From: an uncultured Alphaproteobacteria bacterium
Lineage (GTDB): Bacteria > Pseudomonadota > Alphaproteobacteria > Rhodobacterales > Rhodobacteraceae
NCBI GenBank assembly: GCA_902619165.1
Contig: CACNDI010000006.1
Coordinates: 47,342 to 111,341, forward strand
Direction: 5' to 3'
DNA: 64,000 bases
Below are positions 26,107 through 35,423 of the stretch, one piece after another. The first letter of the stretch is position 1. The number at the start of each line of letters is the position of its first letter. The notes under the pieces were generated by a model. That model searched no databases, was not told the DNA's origin, and saw only the letters and a program-made list of their open reading frames with translations. The position numbers were made by a program, and so were the translations under genes.

Positions 26107-27840
26107 TTAAACACGAATATCGGCAGCCTTTTCAAAGGTGAAAACTTCAAGCACCTCTTTTCTGCCACGAATGTCCACAGTTTTAGGTTTCATCTTTTTG
26201 GTATCGATATTTGCCTTATCAGCCACGTATTTTGATACAACTAACTCGCACTTATAAGTCTTCGTCAATTCTTCTAACCTTGCCGCGATATTCACATTAT
26301 CTCCTACTGCGGTTTCCGTAACAGTTTTGCCATATCCCATCATTCCAACTATCATACTTCCAGCATGAATCCCCATGCCAAATCTCATATCTTCAGAGAA
26401 ATCAGTTTTCATCTCAGAATTCAAAGTTTTCATACTTTTAGAAATCGCATTAGCCGATACAAGCGCATTTTTTGAATTTACATTAGAGTCAGAACTAGCA
26501 TCAAAGATTGCCATAACGCCATCTCCAATGAATTTATCAAGCCGACCACCGTTTCTTTCAATTATCTCGCCGCAGACCGCATAATATTTATTTAGAATAT
26601 AGACTACGTCATATGGCAGCTTTTTCTCAGATAACTTTGTAAAATCTCTCAGATCAACAAAGAGAACAACAGTTTCTTGTTCTTTACCGGTAAGCGCTCG
26701 TGCACTTCTTACAGTTTCAAGCGTGTTTTCTGGGTTCAACAGTGGCTGTACTGAAATATTACTTGTAGGCCTCAATTGACAGGCCAGCCTGACGTTATCG
26801 TCAAGCCCTACGCGCTCAATCGCTTTAATTTCGTGTGCACTTGGGGCAGTTAATGTTCCTTCATTAGCAGCAACCTTTACACGACACGTAGTACATCGAC
26901 CACGCCCACCGCATACTGATTGATGCGGAATTTTACCCTTGCGACTAGCCTCTAAAACAGACGTGCCTTTAGGAATTGAAACGGTTTCTCCTCCCGGATA
27001 AGAGACAATAATTCTTCCGAAAAATCGAGCTCTAACAACATTAAAAATACACACCAAAACTACAAAGAGAACCACTAAAGGATAGTACTTCATAACGAGC
27101 GGCTCAACTTGCATGATGACAGGAAATGCCTCTTGTGGAATAAACTTAAAAATAATAGACCCCAGATAGTTTGGAATAGGCATATCCATTTCAAATGATT
27201 GAATTTGGGCAATAAAACTCATATTTCTCAACCCTGATAGCCACCCAAGCACTGCACCAACAGGAACAATCCAATAAACAAATCTAAATAGAGACGGGTA
27301 TCGTATATAAAAGGTAAACTTATTGTGATGGACAGCTTGCTGTTTCAAATAAGAATCGAGACCAATTACCCCATGAACCCAGATAAATATAGTCATTAAC
27401 GAAAACAGAATAGCTCCTACTATTAAATCACTTGGGGTCTCTGTGTTCATCGCAGCAAAAAATAATGAGTAGGTTTCTTCTCCACCATATATTTTTGTAA
27501 TTATAAAACTAACAGCGATGTGTTGAAGTAAGAATAAAAGAGCCAATACAGGAAAGACAATTTGAATCCAGTCTTTCGCTTTCATTTTAAAAGACTTTCG
27601 TGTCAATATGGATGAAAATCCTAAAATCATGTGGGCGACAAAGGAGCCATATAGAAGAACAAGACCCACAGGGTTTTGCCAAACCGGATGAAAGTAACTG
27701 CTTCTAACCGCATCAGCTAAATCTATTGAGAAGATGTTAATCGAATGATTAAGCAAATGCATGATGACGTAGGCAAATAAAATCGCTCCACTAAAAATTC
27801 TAATCTTTCTTATAATCGTACTAAAATCTTCTCTAACCAC
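26107..27840 (-). CDS. Membrane cytochrome-b-like / [2Fe-2S] ferredoxin / adenylate cyclase fusion
   Basis: 577 residues in three parts. Residues 1-270 hold about six membrane helices with His at 28, 32, 70, 107 and 156, resembling a succinate-dehydrogenase/heme-b anchor. Residues 275-370 are a plant-type ferredoxin domain with C310, C316, C319 and C354. Residues 385-560 are a class III cyclase with D396, K436, D440, N517 and R521 all intact. It should be an inner-membrane redox-responsive cAMP producer. Start: GTG at 27840, supported by AAAGGAG about 8 nt upstream. This architecture is known from alphaproteobacterial cyclases, but its signal is largely undefined. Confidence 0.88.
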   Translation of the reverse strand: MVREDFSTIIRKIRIFSGAILFAYVIMHLLNHSINIFSIDLADAVRSSYFHPVWQNPVGLVLLYGSFVAHMILGFSSILTRKSFKMKAKDWIQIVFPVLALLFLLQHIAVSFIITKIYGGEETYSLFFAAMNTETPSDLIVGAILFSLMTIFIWVHGVIGLDSYLKQQAVHHNKFTFYIRYPSLFRFVYWIVPVGAVLGWLSGLRNMSFIAQIQSFEMDMPIPNYLGSIIFKFIPQEAFPVIMQVEPLVMKYYPLVVLFVVLVCIFNVVRARFFGRIIVSYPGGETVSIPKGTSVLEASRKGKIPHQSVCGGRGRCTTCRVKVAANEGTLTAPSAHEIKAIERVGLDDNVRLACQLRPTSNISVQPLLNPENTLETVRSARALTGKEQETVVLFVDLRDFTKLSEKKLPYDVVYILNKYYAVCGEIIERNGGRLDKFIGDGVMAIFDASSDSNVNSKNALVSANAISKSMKTLNSEMKTDFSEDMRFGMGIHAGSMIVGMMGYGKTVTETAVGDNVNIAARLEELTKTYKCELVVSKYVADKANIDTKKMKPKTVDIRGRKEVLEVFTFEKAADIRV

Positions 27841-27910
27841 CGGTTTTACTCCTTTAGAGTTTATAAATTGAACTGAATATAGCCATATTTCCCATCAAAT
27901 GACAAAGTTT

Positions 27911-27939
27911 TTGTTCAACAATTATCATTTCGTTATATT
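27911..27939 (+). promoter_or_regulatory. Likely promoter of the lysine-catabolic operon
   Basis: TTGTTC (27911-27916) and TATATT (27934-27939) are separated by exactly 17 bp, and the start codon TTG is at 27969 with GGAG 7 nt upstream. The leader would be about 25 nt. It lies in the 128-bp region between this operon and the divergent redox cyclase. Confidence 0.45.
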
Positions 27940-27968
27940 CTACACGCAAACTTTTACGGAGTATAGCC

Positions 27969-29195
27969 TTGGAAAAAAAAAATGACTCAAATCCTCCTAA
28001 CACAGGACCTTTGGCAGGTGTGAAGGTTTTAGACATGTCGAGGATACTAGCTGGTCCCACTTGCACCCAATTATTAGGAGACTATGGGGCAGACGTGATT
28101 AAAGTAGAAAAACCAGGGAATGGTGACGACACAAGAAACTGGGGGCCGCCTTTTATGAAGAATAGAGGCGGAGAGGACACTAAAGAAAGTGGCTATTTTT
28201 TGGCATCAAACCGCAATAAAAGATCTCTTAGCCTTGATATATCTAAAGAGGAAAATGTAGAAATTATAAAAACTCTTCTAAAAGACTGTGATGTGTTTAT
28301 AGAAAATTTCAAAGTGGGTAGCCTTAAGAAATATGGCTTAGACTATCAATCGCTATCCAAAGACTTTCCAAAACTTATTTATTGCTCGATTACGGGCTAC
28401 GGGCAAAATGGCCCTAATTCCCACAAAGCAGGATATGATTTGATTGCACAAGGTTATGGAGGATTAATGAGCATAACGGGAGGTCCTAATGAAGAGCCCG
28501 TTAAGGTTGGCGTTGCAGTTGCAGACCTTTTATGCGGACTTTATGCGTGCACTGCTATTCTTGCTGCGATTAATCATAGAGTGAAATCGGGGCTCGGGCA
28601 AAACATTGATATAGCTTTAGTAGATGCTCAAATAGCCTCGCTTGTAAATATGGGAACCAATTATCTCCTTTCAAAGGAAGATCCAGATCGCGTTGGCAAC
28701 GAGCATGCTAATATCGTGCCTTACCAAGTCTTTGAAGTCTATGATGGGCATCTTAATGTAGCCATAGGAAATGACCAACAATTCAAGAAATTTTGTGAAA
28801 TCATCAACCGAGCAGATTTAAGTGAAAACCAGAAATATTCTACAAATATTATGCGTGTCTCTAACAGATCTCAGTTGATTCCAATCTTAAAACGGGAACT
28901 AAAAAAGCATAAGAAAGACTATTTAGTTAATATGATGGAAAAGATGAAGGTCCCTGGAGGTCCCATAAATAAATTATCGGAGGTTTTTGCTTCAAATCAA
29001 GTATCTGAACGTAACATGAAAATACAAATGAAAAATAAAAATTCTGGCAAAGGATTTGTTGAATTAATTGGGAACCCTGTGAAATTTAGCGAAACACCTG
29101 TAAGCTACAGGCACCCTCCACCCTCTTGCGGAGAACACTCTGTTGAAATATTAAATGAAGTTATGTCAAAAAAGGATAAAAATGAAATCAAATGA
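27969..29195 (+). CDS. CaiB/BaiF CoA transferase, SUGCT-like (glutarate/dicarboxylate)
   Basis: 408 residues, family III CoA transferase. Signatures: VLDMSRILAGPTCTQLLGDYGADVIKVEKP, then GDDTRNWGPPF, CDVFIENF, ITGYGQNGP, KAGYDLIAQG with the catalytic Asp, and IVPYQVFE. The GDDTRxWGPP and IVPYQ blocks are like human SUGCT, which moves CoA to glutarate. The start is TTG, supported by GGAG. The last four bases (ATGA) overlap the LYS1-type gene, so the two are translationally coupled. In a lysine operon a glutaryl-CoA-forming role is inferred. Confidence 0.85.
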   Translation: MEKKNDSNPPNTGPLAGVKVLDMSRILAGPTCTQLLGDYGADVIKVEKPGNGDDTRNWGPPFMKNRGGEDTKESGYFLASNRNKRSLSLDISKEENVEIIKTLLKDCDVFIENFKVGSLKKYGLDYQSLSKDFPKLIYCSITGYGQNGPNSHKAGYDLIAQGYGGLMSITGGPNEEPVKVGVAVADLLCGLYACTAILAAINHRVKSGLGQNIDIALVDAQIASLVNMGTNYLLSKEDPDRVGNEHANIVPYQVFEVYDGHLNVAIGNDQQFKKFCEIINRADLSENQKYSTNIMRVSNRSQLIPILKRELKKHKKDYLVNMMEKMKVPGGPINKLSEVFASNQVSERNMKIQMKNKNSGKGFVELIGNPVKFSETPVSYRHPPPSCGEHSVEILNEVMSKKDKNEIK

Positions 29196-30244
29196 AACAT
29201 TTATGGCTAAGAGCAGAACTTCGTGAAAACGAAAAAAGGGTTGGTCTAACTCCTCAAGGGGCCACTCAATTAATTAAGCAAGGTATAAAAGTATCTGTTG
29301 AGGCGAGCGATACGAGGATCATTTCAACAAAAGACTATAAAGATGCCGGATGCGAAATTGTTTCTGCAGGCTCTTGGGAAAATGCATCAGAAGATGTAAT
29401 TATTTTTGGTCTTAAGGAACTACCAAATAATGATACTCCGTTGAAACATTCGCACATAATGTTTGGACATGCTTTCAAGGGCCAAGTATCCGGGAAGAAA
29501 TTATTGAAAAAATTTAAAAGTGGTGGTGGAACCCTCTATGATATTGAGTATTTAACACAAGACACAGGAAAAAGAGTTGCTGCCTTTGGTTATTGGGCTG
29601 GATTTGCAGGAGCTTACGTAACGCTAAAGGTTTGGATAAGCCAATTAAAGAAAGAAGAGTGCCCCCCTTTATCTGCCTTTAATGACAAACGAAAATTATT
29701 AAAAGAGATATCTAACGAAATCAATTCGATAAAAACTCTTCCATCTGCCATTGTAATTGGTTCATTGGGTCGGGTTGGTACAGGTGTATGTGATTTTTGC
29801 GACGAGTCGTCTTTAAATATTAAAAAATGGGATTTATTTGAAACATCATCCGGTGGGCCTTTCCCCGAAGTCCTTAATCATGAGATATTATTTAACTGCG
29901 TGGTCGCGACTCCAAACACTCCTGTTTTTTTTCAACCAAATTACATTGACTCAAAGCGAAAACTGAGAGTAATAGGTGACATAGCATGTGATCCTGATAG
30001 CGATTATAACCCCATTCCCATTTATAACGAACCGACCACCTGGACTAACCCAAGTTTAAAAATAGCCAATGATCCACCATTGGATATAATGGCAATCGAC
30101 AACTTACCTTCTCTACTGCCAAAAGAAAGCTCAATTGACTTTGCAGAACAAATTTTTCCTTACTTAATGCAGTTAGTTGATAAAAATGATGGCGTTTGGC
30201 AAAGAGCAAAGCAAGTGTTTAAATCAAAACTATTAGAGGTGTAA
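29192..30244 (+). CDS. Saccharopine dehydrogenase, NAD+ lysine-forming type (LYS1-like)
   Basis: 350 residues, the length of fungal LYS1. It has the AlaDH/PNT-like N-terminal domain RENEKRVGLTPQGA, the catalytic Lys in FGLKELP and His in FGHAFKGQ, as in yeast LYS1. AFGYWAGFAGAY and a Rossmann loop IGSLGRVGTGV follow. It interconverts lysine plus 2-oxoglutarate and saccharopine; in bacteria with this gene pair the direction is usually degradation. Coupled by ATGA to the CoA transferase, and 1 bp before the second saccharopine gene. Confidence 0.85.
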   Translation: MKHLWLRAELRENEKRVGLTPQGATQLIKQGIKVSVEASDTRIISTKDYKDAGCEIVSAGSWENASEDVIIFGLKELPNNDTPLKHSHIMFGHAFKGQVSGKKLLKKFKSGGGTLYDIEYLTQDTGKRVAAFGYWAGFAGAYVTLKVWISQLKKEECPPLSAFNDKRKLLKEISNEINSIKTLPSAIVIGSLGRVGTGVCDFCDESSLNIKKWDLFETSSGGPFPEVLNHEILFNCVVATPNTPVFFQPNYIDSKRKLRVIGDIACDPDSDYNPIPIYNEPTTWTNPSLKIANDPPLDIMAIDNLPSLLPKESSIDFAEQIFPYLMQLVDKNDGVWQRAKQVFKSKLLEV

Positions 30245-30245
30245 C

Positions 30246-31388
30246 ATGGCAGTACATTGGTGCGGAACAGGATTATCAGCGATCCCTGGATTAAAAAAAC
30301 TCCTTTTGGATGGGAATAATGTTGTTGTTTGGAACAGGACAGTTAGCAAAGCTAAAAAAGCTTTAGAAGGTGTTCAAGTAACAATTTATGAATTCGATAT
30401 TAAATCTTTAGAGGAAAAGTTAGCCCCTACGGACATAATTGTATCAATGCTGCCCGGAGACTGGCATGTTCCTCTGGCAAAATTAGCAATTTCAAAAAAG
30501 GCTCACTTCGTTAGTTCATCCTATATTTCCCCTGAAATGAAAAATCTCCATAATGCTGCACTCAAAGCGGGGGTTTCGTTGGTGAATGAAATAGGCTTAG
30601 ACCCGGGCATAGACCATCTGATGGCTCATAAGCTTGTCAACGAACTCAAAAAGTCAGAGCTAATGAACGCAGAGACTGAGGTTTCTTTTCTGTCATACTG
30701 TGGGGGAGTTCCTAAAGTTCCAAACGAATTCAAATATAAATTCAGTTGGTCGCCCCTTGGAGTATTGAAAGCTTTGAAATCTCCTTCAAGGTCAATAAAA
30801 GATTTCGAAAATTTTGAGGTAAGCCGGCCTTGGGATGCTATAACTTCTTATAACGCACCGCTGAATAATCCAGAAGAATTTGAGGTCTATCCGAACAGAG
30901 ACTCGATACCCTTTATTGAGCAGTACATTTTTGACCGTAATTGGAAAATTAAGCAGTTCGTAAGAGGCACTTTAAGACTAAAAGGATGGGCCCAGGCTTG
31001 GGCAAGTATTTTTAACGAGATAGAAACATTAAATGGACAAGCTGGGGAAAAGCGGTTAATCGAAATGTCCGAACAGTTTTGGCGGGATAACGCTTATGCT
31101 GATAATGAACCAGATCGTGTAATTCTGTGCGTAGATCTTAAGGCTGAACAAAACAATCACGTTATATGGCATAAAACCTATAAAATGGATGCATGGGGTG
31201 ATACAAGGGGAACAGCTATGGCAAGACTTGTGTCGTATCCTGTCTCCTTCGCAGTTAAAGCAATAATTGATAACGACACTGATCACGGCGTTAACGCGGC
31301 CTCAAATAAGTCTTATTTAGTAGACAATTGGCTTGAAGAAATTTCAAGCCTAGCTCAGGAATTTGATATTATTGATCATCTTGCCTAA
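30246..31388 (+). CDS. Saccharopine reductase-type dehydrogenase (LYS9-like)
   Basis: 380 residues. The N-terminal Rossmann fold (HWCGTGLSAIPGLKKLL) is followed by IVSMLPGDWHVPLAKLAI, then NEIGLDPGIDHLMAHKL and SYCGGVPKVPNEFKYKFSWSP, which are clear signatures of the saccharopine dehydrogenase L-glutamate-forming family (LYS9). With its neighbour it would split saccharopine to glutamate and 2-aminoadipate semialdehyde. No semialdehyde dehydrogenase is present here and it must be elsewhere. The gene follows the LYS1-type gene by 1 bp. Confidence 0.85.
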   Translation: MAVHWCGTGLSAIPGLKKLLLDGNNVVVWNRTVSKAKKALEGVQVTIYEFDIKSLEEKLAPTDIIVSMLPGDWHVPLAKLAISKKAHFVSSSYISPEMKNLHNAALKAGVSLVNEIGLDPGIDHLMAHKLVNELKKSELMNAETEVSFLSYCGGVPKVPNEFKYKFSWSPLGVLKALKSPSRSIKDFENFEVSRPWDAITSYNAPLNNPEEFEVYPNRDSIPFIEQYIFDRNWKIKQFVRGTLRLKGWAQAWASIFNEIETLNGQAGEKRLIEMSEQFWRDNAYADNEPDRVILCVDLKAEQNNHVIWHKTYKMDAWGDTRGTAMARLVSYPVSFAVKAIIDNDTDHGVNAASNKSYLVDNWLEEISSLAQEFDIIDHLA

Positions 31389-31544
31389 AATTATGAGCGC
31401 AAATAAGCAAAATATAAGGATGGATATTTCCTCTATCTGATGATCTGGTGATAAATTTAGATTTCCTTAATTTAACAAAGTAGCTCTGCGTGATAAATTC
31501 AGTTAATATCGAATAAAGAACATAGTTTTGGAAGGGTTAAATTT

Positions 31545-31912
31545 ATGCTGGATGTAGCCGAAAAGTTTTTTTGGCCCTGTGATGAAGGCAAAGGTTGGGA
31601 AGCTTGCAAAGAATATTGCCATCCCAATGCTATATTCAAAACAGATGCCGACACTCTGATTCACCTCGATAGGCTTGAGGATTATGTTGAATGGATGAAA
31701 GATGCACATTCCATGTTAGCTAATACTAAATTTGAAATTAAGTCTATTGCAGAGGATAAAAAGCGAGGAATGGTGTTGCTATATGCCATTATTTATGCAG
31801 ACAATATTTTGGGTAAGAACCGCAGCCAATTGAAACTGATTATGTTTATGCAATGAAAATTGAAGAAAATAAAATTAAACACATTACAAAAATTTGGTAT
31901 CTAAATATCTAA
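31545..31912 (+). pseudogene. SnoaL/NTF2-like protein, frameshifted
   Basis: An intact-looking ORF of 103 residues (31545-31856) has a good ATG preceded by AAGGG. After NRSQ near base 31826 the frame turns to LKLIMFMQ and stops. The +1 frame from about 31829 reads IETDYVYAMKIEENKIKHITKIW and stops at 31912. This matches the expected C-terminal strands of a small SnoaL-like fold. One missing base near CCAATTG would restore a protein of about 121 residues. It could be a real pseudogene or a sequencing error. Even restored, the C terminus (IWYLNI) looks short. Confidence 0.6.
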
Positions 31913-32066
31913 AGACTTGTACAAAACAAAAACCCAACAGCATTTAACAAAAGTAGACTACTATACTTTAAGAGCATCAATCATCATGCTAAGAGGTCTG
32001 TTAAAGTTTAAAAAATTGACATTCCTATGTAAAAAAATATCTAATCTTGAAGAGGTGGAATAATTA

Positions 32067-32792
32067 ATGTCAGAAAACGGCTTTTTACTAATTGCAGACA
32101 TAAGTGGCTATACAGAATTCGTTAAGCTACATAATTTATCTAAAAAGCCAATTTTTGGTGCTGCCTTGGCAAAGAATTTCGAGTCCCATGCGACTACAAT
32201 AGTAGCAGATCTTTTAGAGACAGTTATAGATGAGGTGGAGCCCACCTTAAGATTAAATAAGCTTGAAGGAGATGCCGCTTTTTTCTTTAGTAGCAATAAA
32301 ATAGGCTCAACATCGGGAGATGAAATTGTTGAAGTCATGGCAAGAGCAAATGCGGCATTCAATAAAAAGCTATCAGATTTGGCCTTTTTAAAAGCATGTG
32401 GCTGTGAACCATGTACGCAGTCGAAAAACTTAAGATTAAAGATTTGCGCTCACAAAGGAAATTTTTCTTTAAATACAATAAGAAATTTTGAAGAACTTTC
32501 AGGAGAAGATGTTATTTTAACTCATCGCATGCTTAAAAACGATATTGAAAGCTCAGAATATTGGCTTGTAACTGACCCTTTTCATAAAACACTTAATTCT
32601 GAGAATAGGAAAAAATTTACCAAAATATCGCAAAATCTAGAAAGCTTTGATAAAGTAAAGCTCAACTATTTGGAACTGGGTTCTCCCGAGCCACGAAACG
32701 AAAGTGTAGAGAAAAGATCAAGAGCCTACAATTGGATACGTCAGGCTGGATACTTTAGTTCCGCAATGTTTAGGAAAAAAAGAGCTAGGTAA
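32067..32792 (+). CDS. DUF2652 family cyclase-like protein
   Basis: 241 residues. MSENGFLLIADISGYTEFVKL is the hallmark of DUF2652, which is related to class III nucleotide-cyclase domains. Positions equivalent to metal Asp are present (IADISGY and LEGDAAFFF), and Lys precedes GD (NKLEGD). The transition-state Asn/Arg pair is not obvious. It may be a divergent cyclase or a binding domain. A ribosome site GAGGTGG is present and the AbgB-like gene follows after 27 bp. Confidence 0.8.
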   Translation: MSENGFLLIADISGYTEFVKLHNLSKKPIFGAALAKNFESHATTIVADLLETVIDEVEPTLRLNKLEGDAAFFFSSNKIGSTSGDEIVEVMARANAAFNKKLSDLAFLKACGCEPCTQSKNLRLKICAHKGNFSLNTIRNFEELSGEDVILTHRMLKNDIESSEYWLVTDPFHKTLNSENRKKFTKISQNLESFDKVKLNYLELGSPEPRNESVEKRSRAYNWIRQAGYFSSAMFRKKRAR

Positions 32793-32819
32793 ACTAATTA
32801 TTCAAAGGTTCAAATTCAT

Positions 32820-34244
32820 ATGAAAACCAATAAACACGTCATTTGGGATTTTGTATCAAGAAATCAAAAAAGATTCCAAGAGCTCGCTGACAAAGTTTGG
32901 TCAACTCCTGAAACATGCTACTCGGAGCAAAACTCTATGAGTGCCCATGTTGATGAGTTAAGATATCATGGTTTCTCTGTGACAAAGGGTATAGCTAACA
33001 TACCAACAGCTTTTATAGGAGAATATGGTAATGGTGGCCCAATAATTGCGTTTCTGGGAGAGTACGATGCGTTGGCGGGCCTTAGCCAAAAGGCAAATGT
33101 CTTTCATCAAGACCCAATCAAAAAAGGTGCGAATGGGCATGGCTGCGGTCATAATCTTTTGGGCTCAGCATCCATGCAAGCTGCGGTTGCTCTTAGGGAC
33201 TGGTTAAAAGACTCAGATTTACCAGGAGTTGTTAGATATTATGGCTGTCCAGCCGAAGAAGGCGGCGCAGCAAAAACATTTATGGTTCGTGACAAAATAT
33301 TTAAAGATGTAGACGCGGCAATTACATGGCACCCGGGATGCTTGCCGGGGATTGTTAAAGGGTCAAGCCTTGCAAACTGTCGCGTAGACTTCACATTTGA
33401 AGGTAGGGCTAGCCATGCAGCTGTTTCTCCTCACCTTGGACGCTCTGCTTTGGATGCAATAGAATTAATGAACGTTGGTGTTAACTATATGAGAGAACAT
33501 ATGCCTGATAAAGCTCGCATTCACTACGCTCTAATTGATGGTGGGGGCATTTCTCCTAACGTGGTCCAAGCAAAAGCGCAAGTCAGGTATGTTGTACGAG
33601 ATGAAACTACACCTAAAATGATGGAATTACTTGAAAGAGTAAAGCAAATAGCAAAAGGTGCAGCTCTTATGACACAAACAAAAGTCAAGACCAAGATATT
33701 AGCTGGTGTCTCTAATCTAGTTTATAACGAAACACTTGGGAATATTATGCAAGGTAATCTAGACCAATTAGGTGCTCCAGAATTTAGTAAAGAAGATCAT
33801 TTATACGCAAAGAAGTATCAAGACACATTAACTAGAAAAGATATAGAAAGTGCCTATTCTAACGCTGGTATAGATCTAGTTGAGGGGCAAGTATTGGCAG
33901 AAACAGTGGTAGCAGGTGATGTGAAGCCAGTCGACATGGGAGGTTCTACAGACGTAGCTGATGTTAGCTGGGTTGTTCCCACGGTTTCACTTTGGGGAGC
34001 AAACTATGCTATTGGTACACCTTTCCATTCGTGGCAAATGACAGCGCAAGGCAAATCATCTATAGCGATTAAAGGAATGACCCACGCCGCAATGGTAATG
34101 GCGGCTACAGGTTATGATTTAATATCAAATAAAACGTTTCTTGATGATGCTTGGAGCGAGCATAATAAAACAATTGAAAAAAGAAGCTACATGTTACCTA
34201 TTTCGCTTTCCGCATCACCCCCAATCAAGGAGATGGCTCCCTAG
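32820..34244 (+). CDS. M20 amidohydrolase, AbgB-like
   Basis: 474 residues, the length of AbgB (p-aminobenzoyl-glutamate hydrolase subunit). Metal ligands are visible in GEYDALAGLS, GHGCGHNLLGSAS, GCPAEEGGAAK and WHPG, and a late His in TPFHSWQMTAQG. The dimerisation segment includes FEGRASHAA. The family cleaves amides of amino acids; p-aminobenzoyl-glutamate is the known AbgB substrate. No abgA or abgT gene is adjacent, so another amide is possible. It probably acts in the cytoplasm and follows the DUF2652 gene. Confidence 0.85.
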   Translation: MKTNKHVIWDFVSRNQKRFQELADKVWSTPETCYSEQNSMSAHVDELRYHGFSVTKGIANIPTAFIGEYGNGGPIIAFLGEYDALAGLSQKANVFHQDPIKKGANGHGCGHNLLGSASMQAAVALRDWLKDSDLPGVVRYYGCPAEEGGAAKTFMVRDKIFKDVDAAITWHPGCLPGIVKGSSLANCRVDFTFEGRASHAAVSPHLGRSALDAIELMNVGVNYMREHMPDKARIHYALIDGGGISPNVVQAKAQVRYVVRDETTPKMMELLERVKQIAKGAALMTQTKVKTKILAGVSNLVYNETLGNIMQGNLDQLGAPEFSKEDHLYAKKYQDTLTRKDIESAYSNAGIDLVEGQVLAETVVAGDVKPVDMGGSTDVADVSWVVPTVSLWGANYAIGTPFHSWQMTAQGKSSIAIKGMTHAAMVMAATGYDLISNKTFLDDAWSEHNKTIEKRSYMLPISLSASPPIKEMAP

Positions 34245-34322
34245 AAAAAAATACACAAGTTTTCATTTTGCACTTCTTTTAAATTAGAATATCATTGAGC
34301 GTTAGATAATTGTGGGGGAAAT

Positions 34323-35036
34323 ATGCCAGAAATAGATATTGCTTACTTACCTATAGTGGGTCGCGGAGAACAAATAAATATTGTATGCGCAATGCATGGA
34401 ATTAAAGTGAACCTTAAAATATCAAAGCCCATGGGTGAAGATTTCGATAAAGACAGTGAAGCACCTTTTGGAACAGTGCCGTGGATGAAGGACCATTCCA
34501 ACGGTCTAGAGCTTAATGACTCTATGGCTATCGTCCAGTATTTAGTAACAAAATATGAAGGGCCTTTAACACCAAAGTCACCTGATCAGGCTGCAATAAT
34601 AGGAAATTACTGGGCTTGGTGCCAAGATTATTATTCTTTTGTACTTTCGCCCTTTCATGACATCATAACTGGGCATAACGAACCGTTTTGGCGAAATTTA
34701 AGGCTCACTGATACTCTTGCCGAAGGAGGTAAAGAAACAGGAATAAAAAACTTAACAGAACTTCACGGCAAAAGAGCAGAAAGACTTGAGCAAGACTTAA
34801 AGAAATCGTCTTCAGGCCCATTTCTTACAGGAGGAGACTGTTCATACGCAGACATATTTTTGTATACTTGCGTTCGGACAACACAAAAAACAGGAGGCTT
34901 TGGGATACTTAGGGAAGTTTGTGGAGATGATCCTTTTCAAGCATATCCTAAAATTTTGGAAGTATGTGATGCAGTTGAGAAAATTGAAAAAGTTAAGGAA
35001 ACTGTGGGAAGTAAATTTTCTGACTGTCCGATCTAG
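34323..35036 (+). CDS. Glutathione S-transferase, sigma-like
   Basis: 237 residues. The N-terminal IDIAYLPIVGRGEQINIVCA has the Tyr-first sigma/prostaglandin-D-synthase-like glutathione site. GTVPWMKDHSNG carries the cis-Pro loop and LNDSMAIVQYLV the Ser/Asp contact. The C-terminal helical domain is longer than in the other window GST. Substrate unknown. GGGGGAAATATG gives a good ribosome site. The 98-residue hypothetical follows after 29 bp. Confidence 0.8.
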   Translation: MPEIDIAYLPIVGRGEQINIVCAMHGIKVNLKISKPMGEDFDKDSEAPFGTVPWMKDHSNGLELNDSMAIVQYLVTKYEGPLTPKSPDQAAIIGNYWAWCQDYYSFVLSPFHDIITGHNEPFWRNLRLTDTLAEGGKETGIKNLTELHGKRAERLEQDLKKSSSGPFLTGGDCSYADIFLYTCVRTTQKTGGFGILREVCGDDPFQAYPKILEVCDAVEKIEKVKETVGSKFSDCPI

Positions 35037-35065
35037 TAAAGAAAAGACTAAAGCATAAAATAGAT

Positions 35066-35362
35066 GTGATGAAAATTTCATTGATTGAGCGCTATCAAGT
35101 TCAAGACGTAAGGCACTATGAACTGGATGAAACTAAAATTGAGGCTGATTTTGGTTCAACAGAGAATTTTGAAGAAGCTCTTTTTTCTTCTGAGTGGAGA
35201 GAAGATACGCATTTTTTAAATCTGTTACATAAGTACGGGAAAGAAGTAAATTTTAAACAAAATCAGCAACAGTGGAGTGATTTCTCAATTCAAGAAGGAC
35301 ATATAAAAACAGATGGTAAGGGTAATAAAATTAAAGAAGATGGGACTTCCGAAAAATTATAA
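35066..35362 (+). CDS. Hypothetical protein, 98 residues
   Basis: A highly charged, mostly polar protein without membrane or signal segments (for example NFEEALFSSEWREDTHFL in the middle and GHIKTDGKGNKIKEDG at the end). No domain recognised. It sits 29 bp after the GST gene on the same strand and 61 bp before the AEC carrier, so it may share their transcript. The ATG has no clear ribosome site. Confidence 0.5.
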   Translation: MMKISLIERYQVQDVRHYELDETKIEADFGSTENFEEALFSSEWREDTHFLNLLHKYGKEVNFKQNQQQWSDFSIQEGHIKTDGKGNKIKEDGTSEKL

Positions 35363-35423
35363 AAAATTGACACTTCCAAATTTACCAAAAAAAACTATAA
35401 CTTCTATTCATTTATAAATAATA

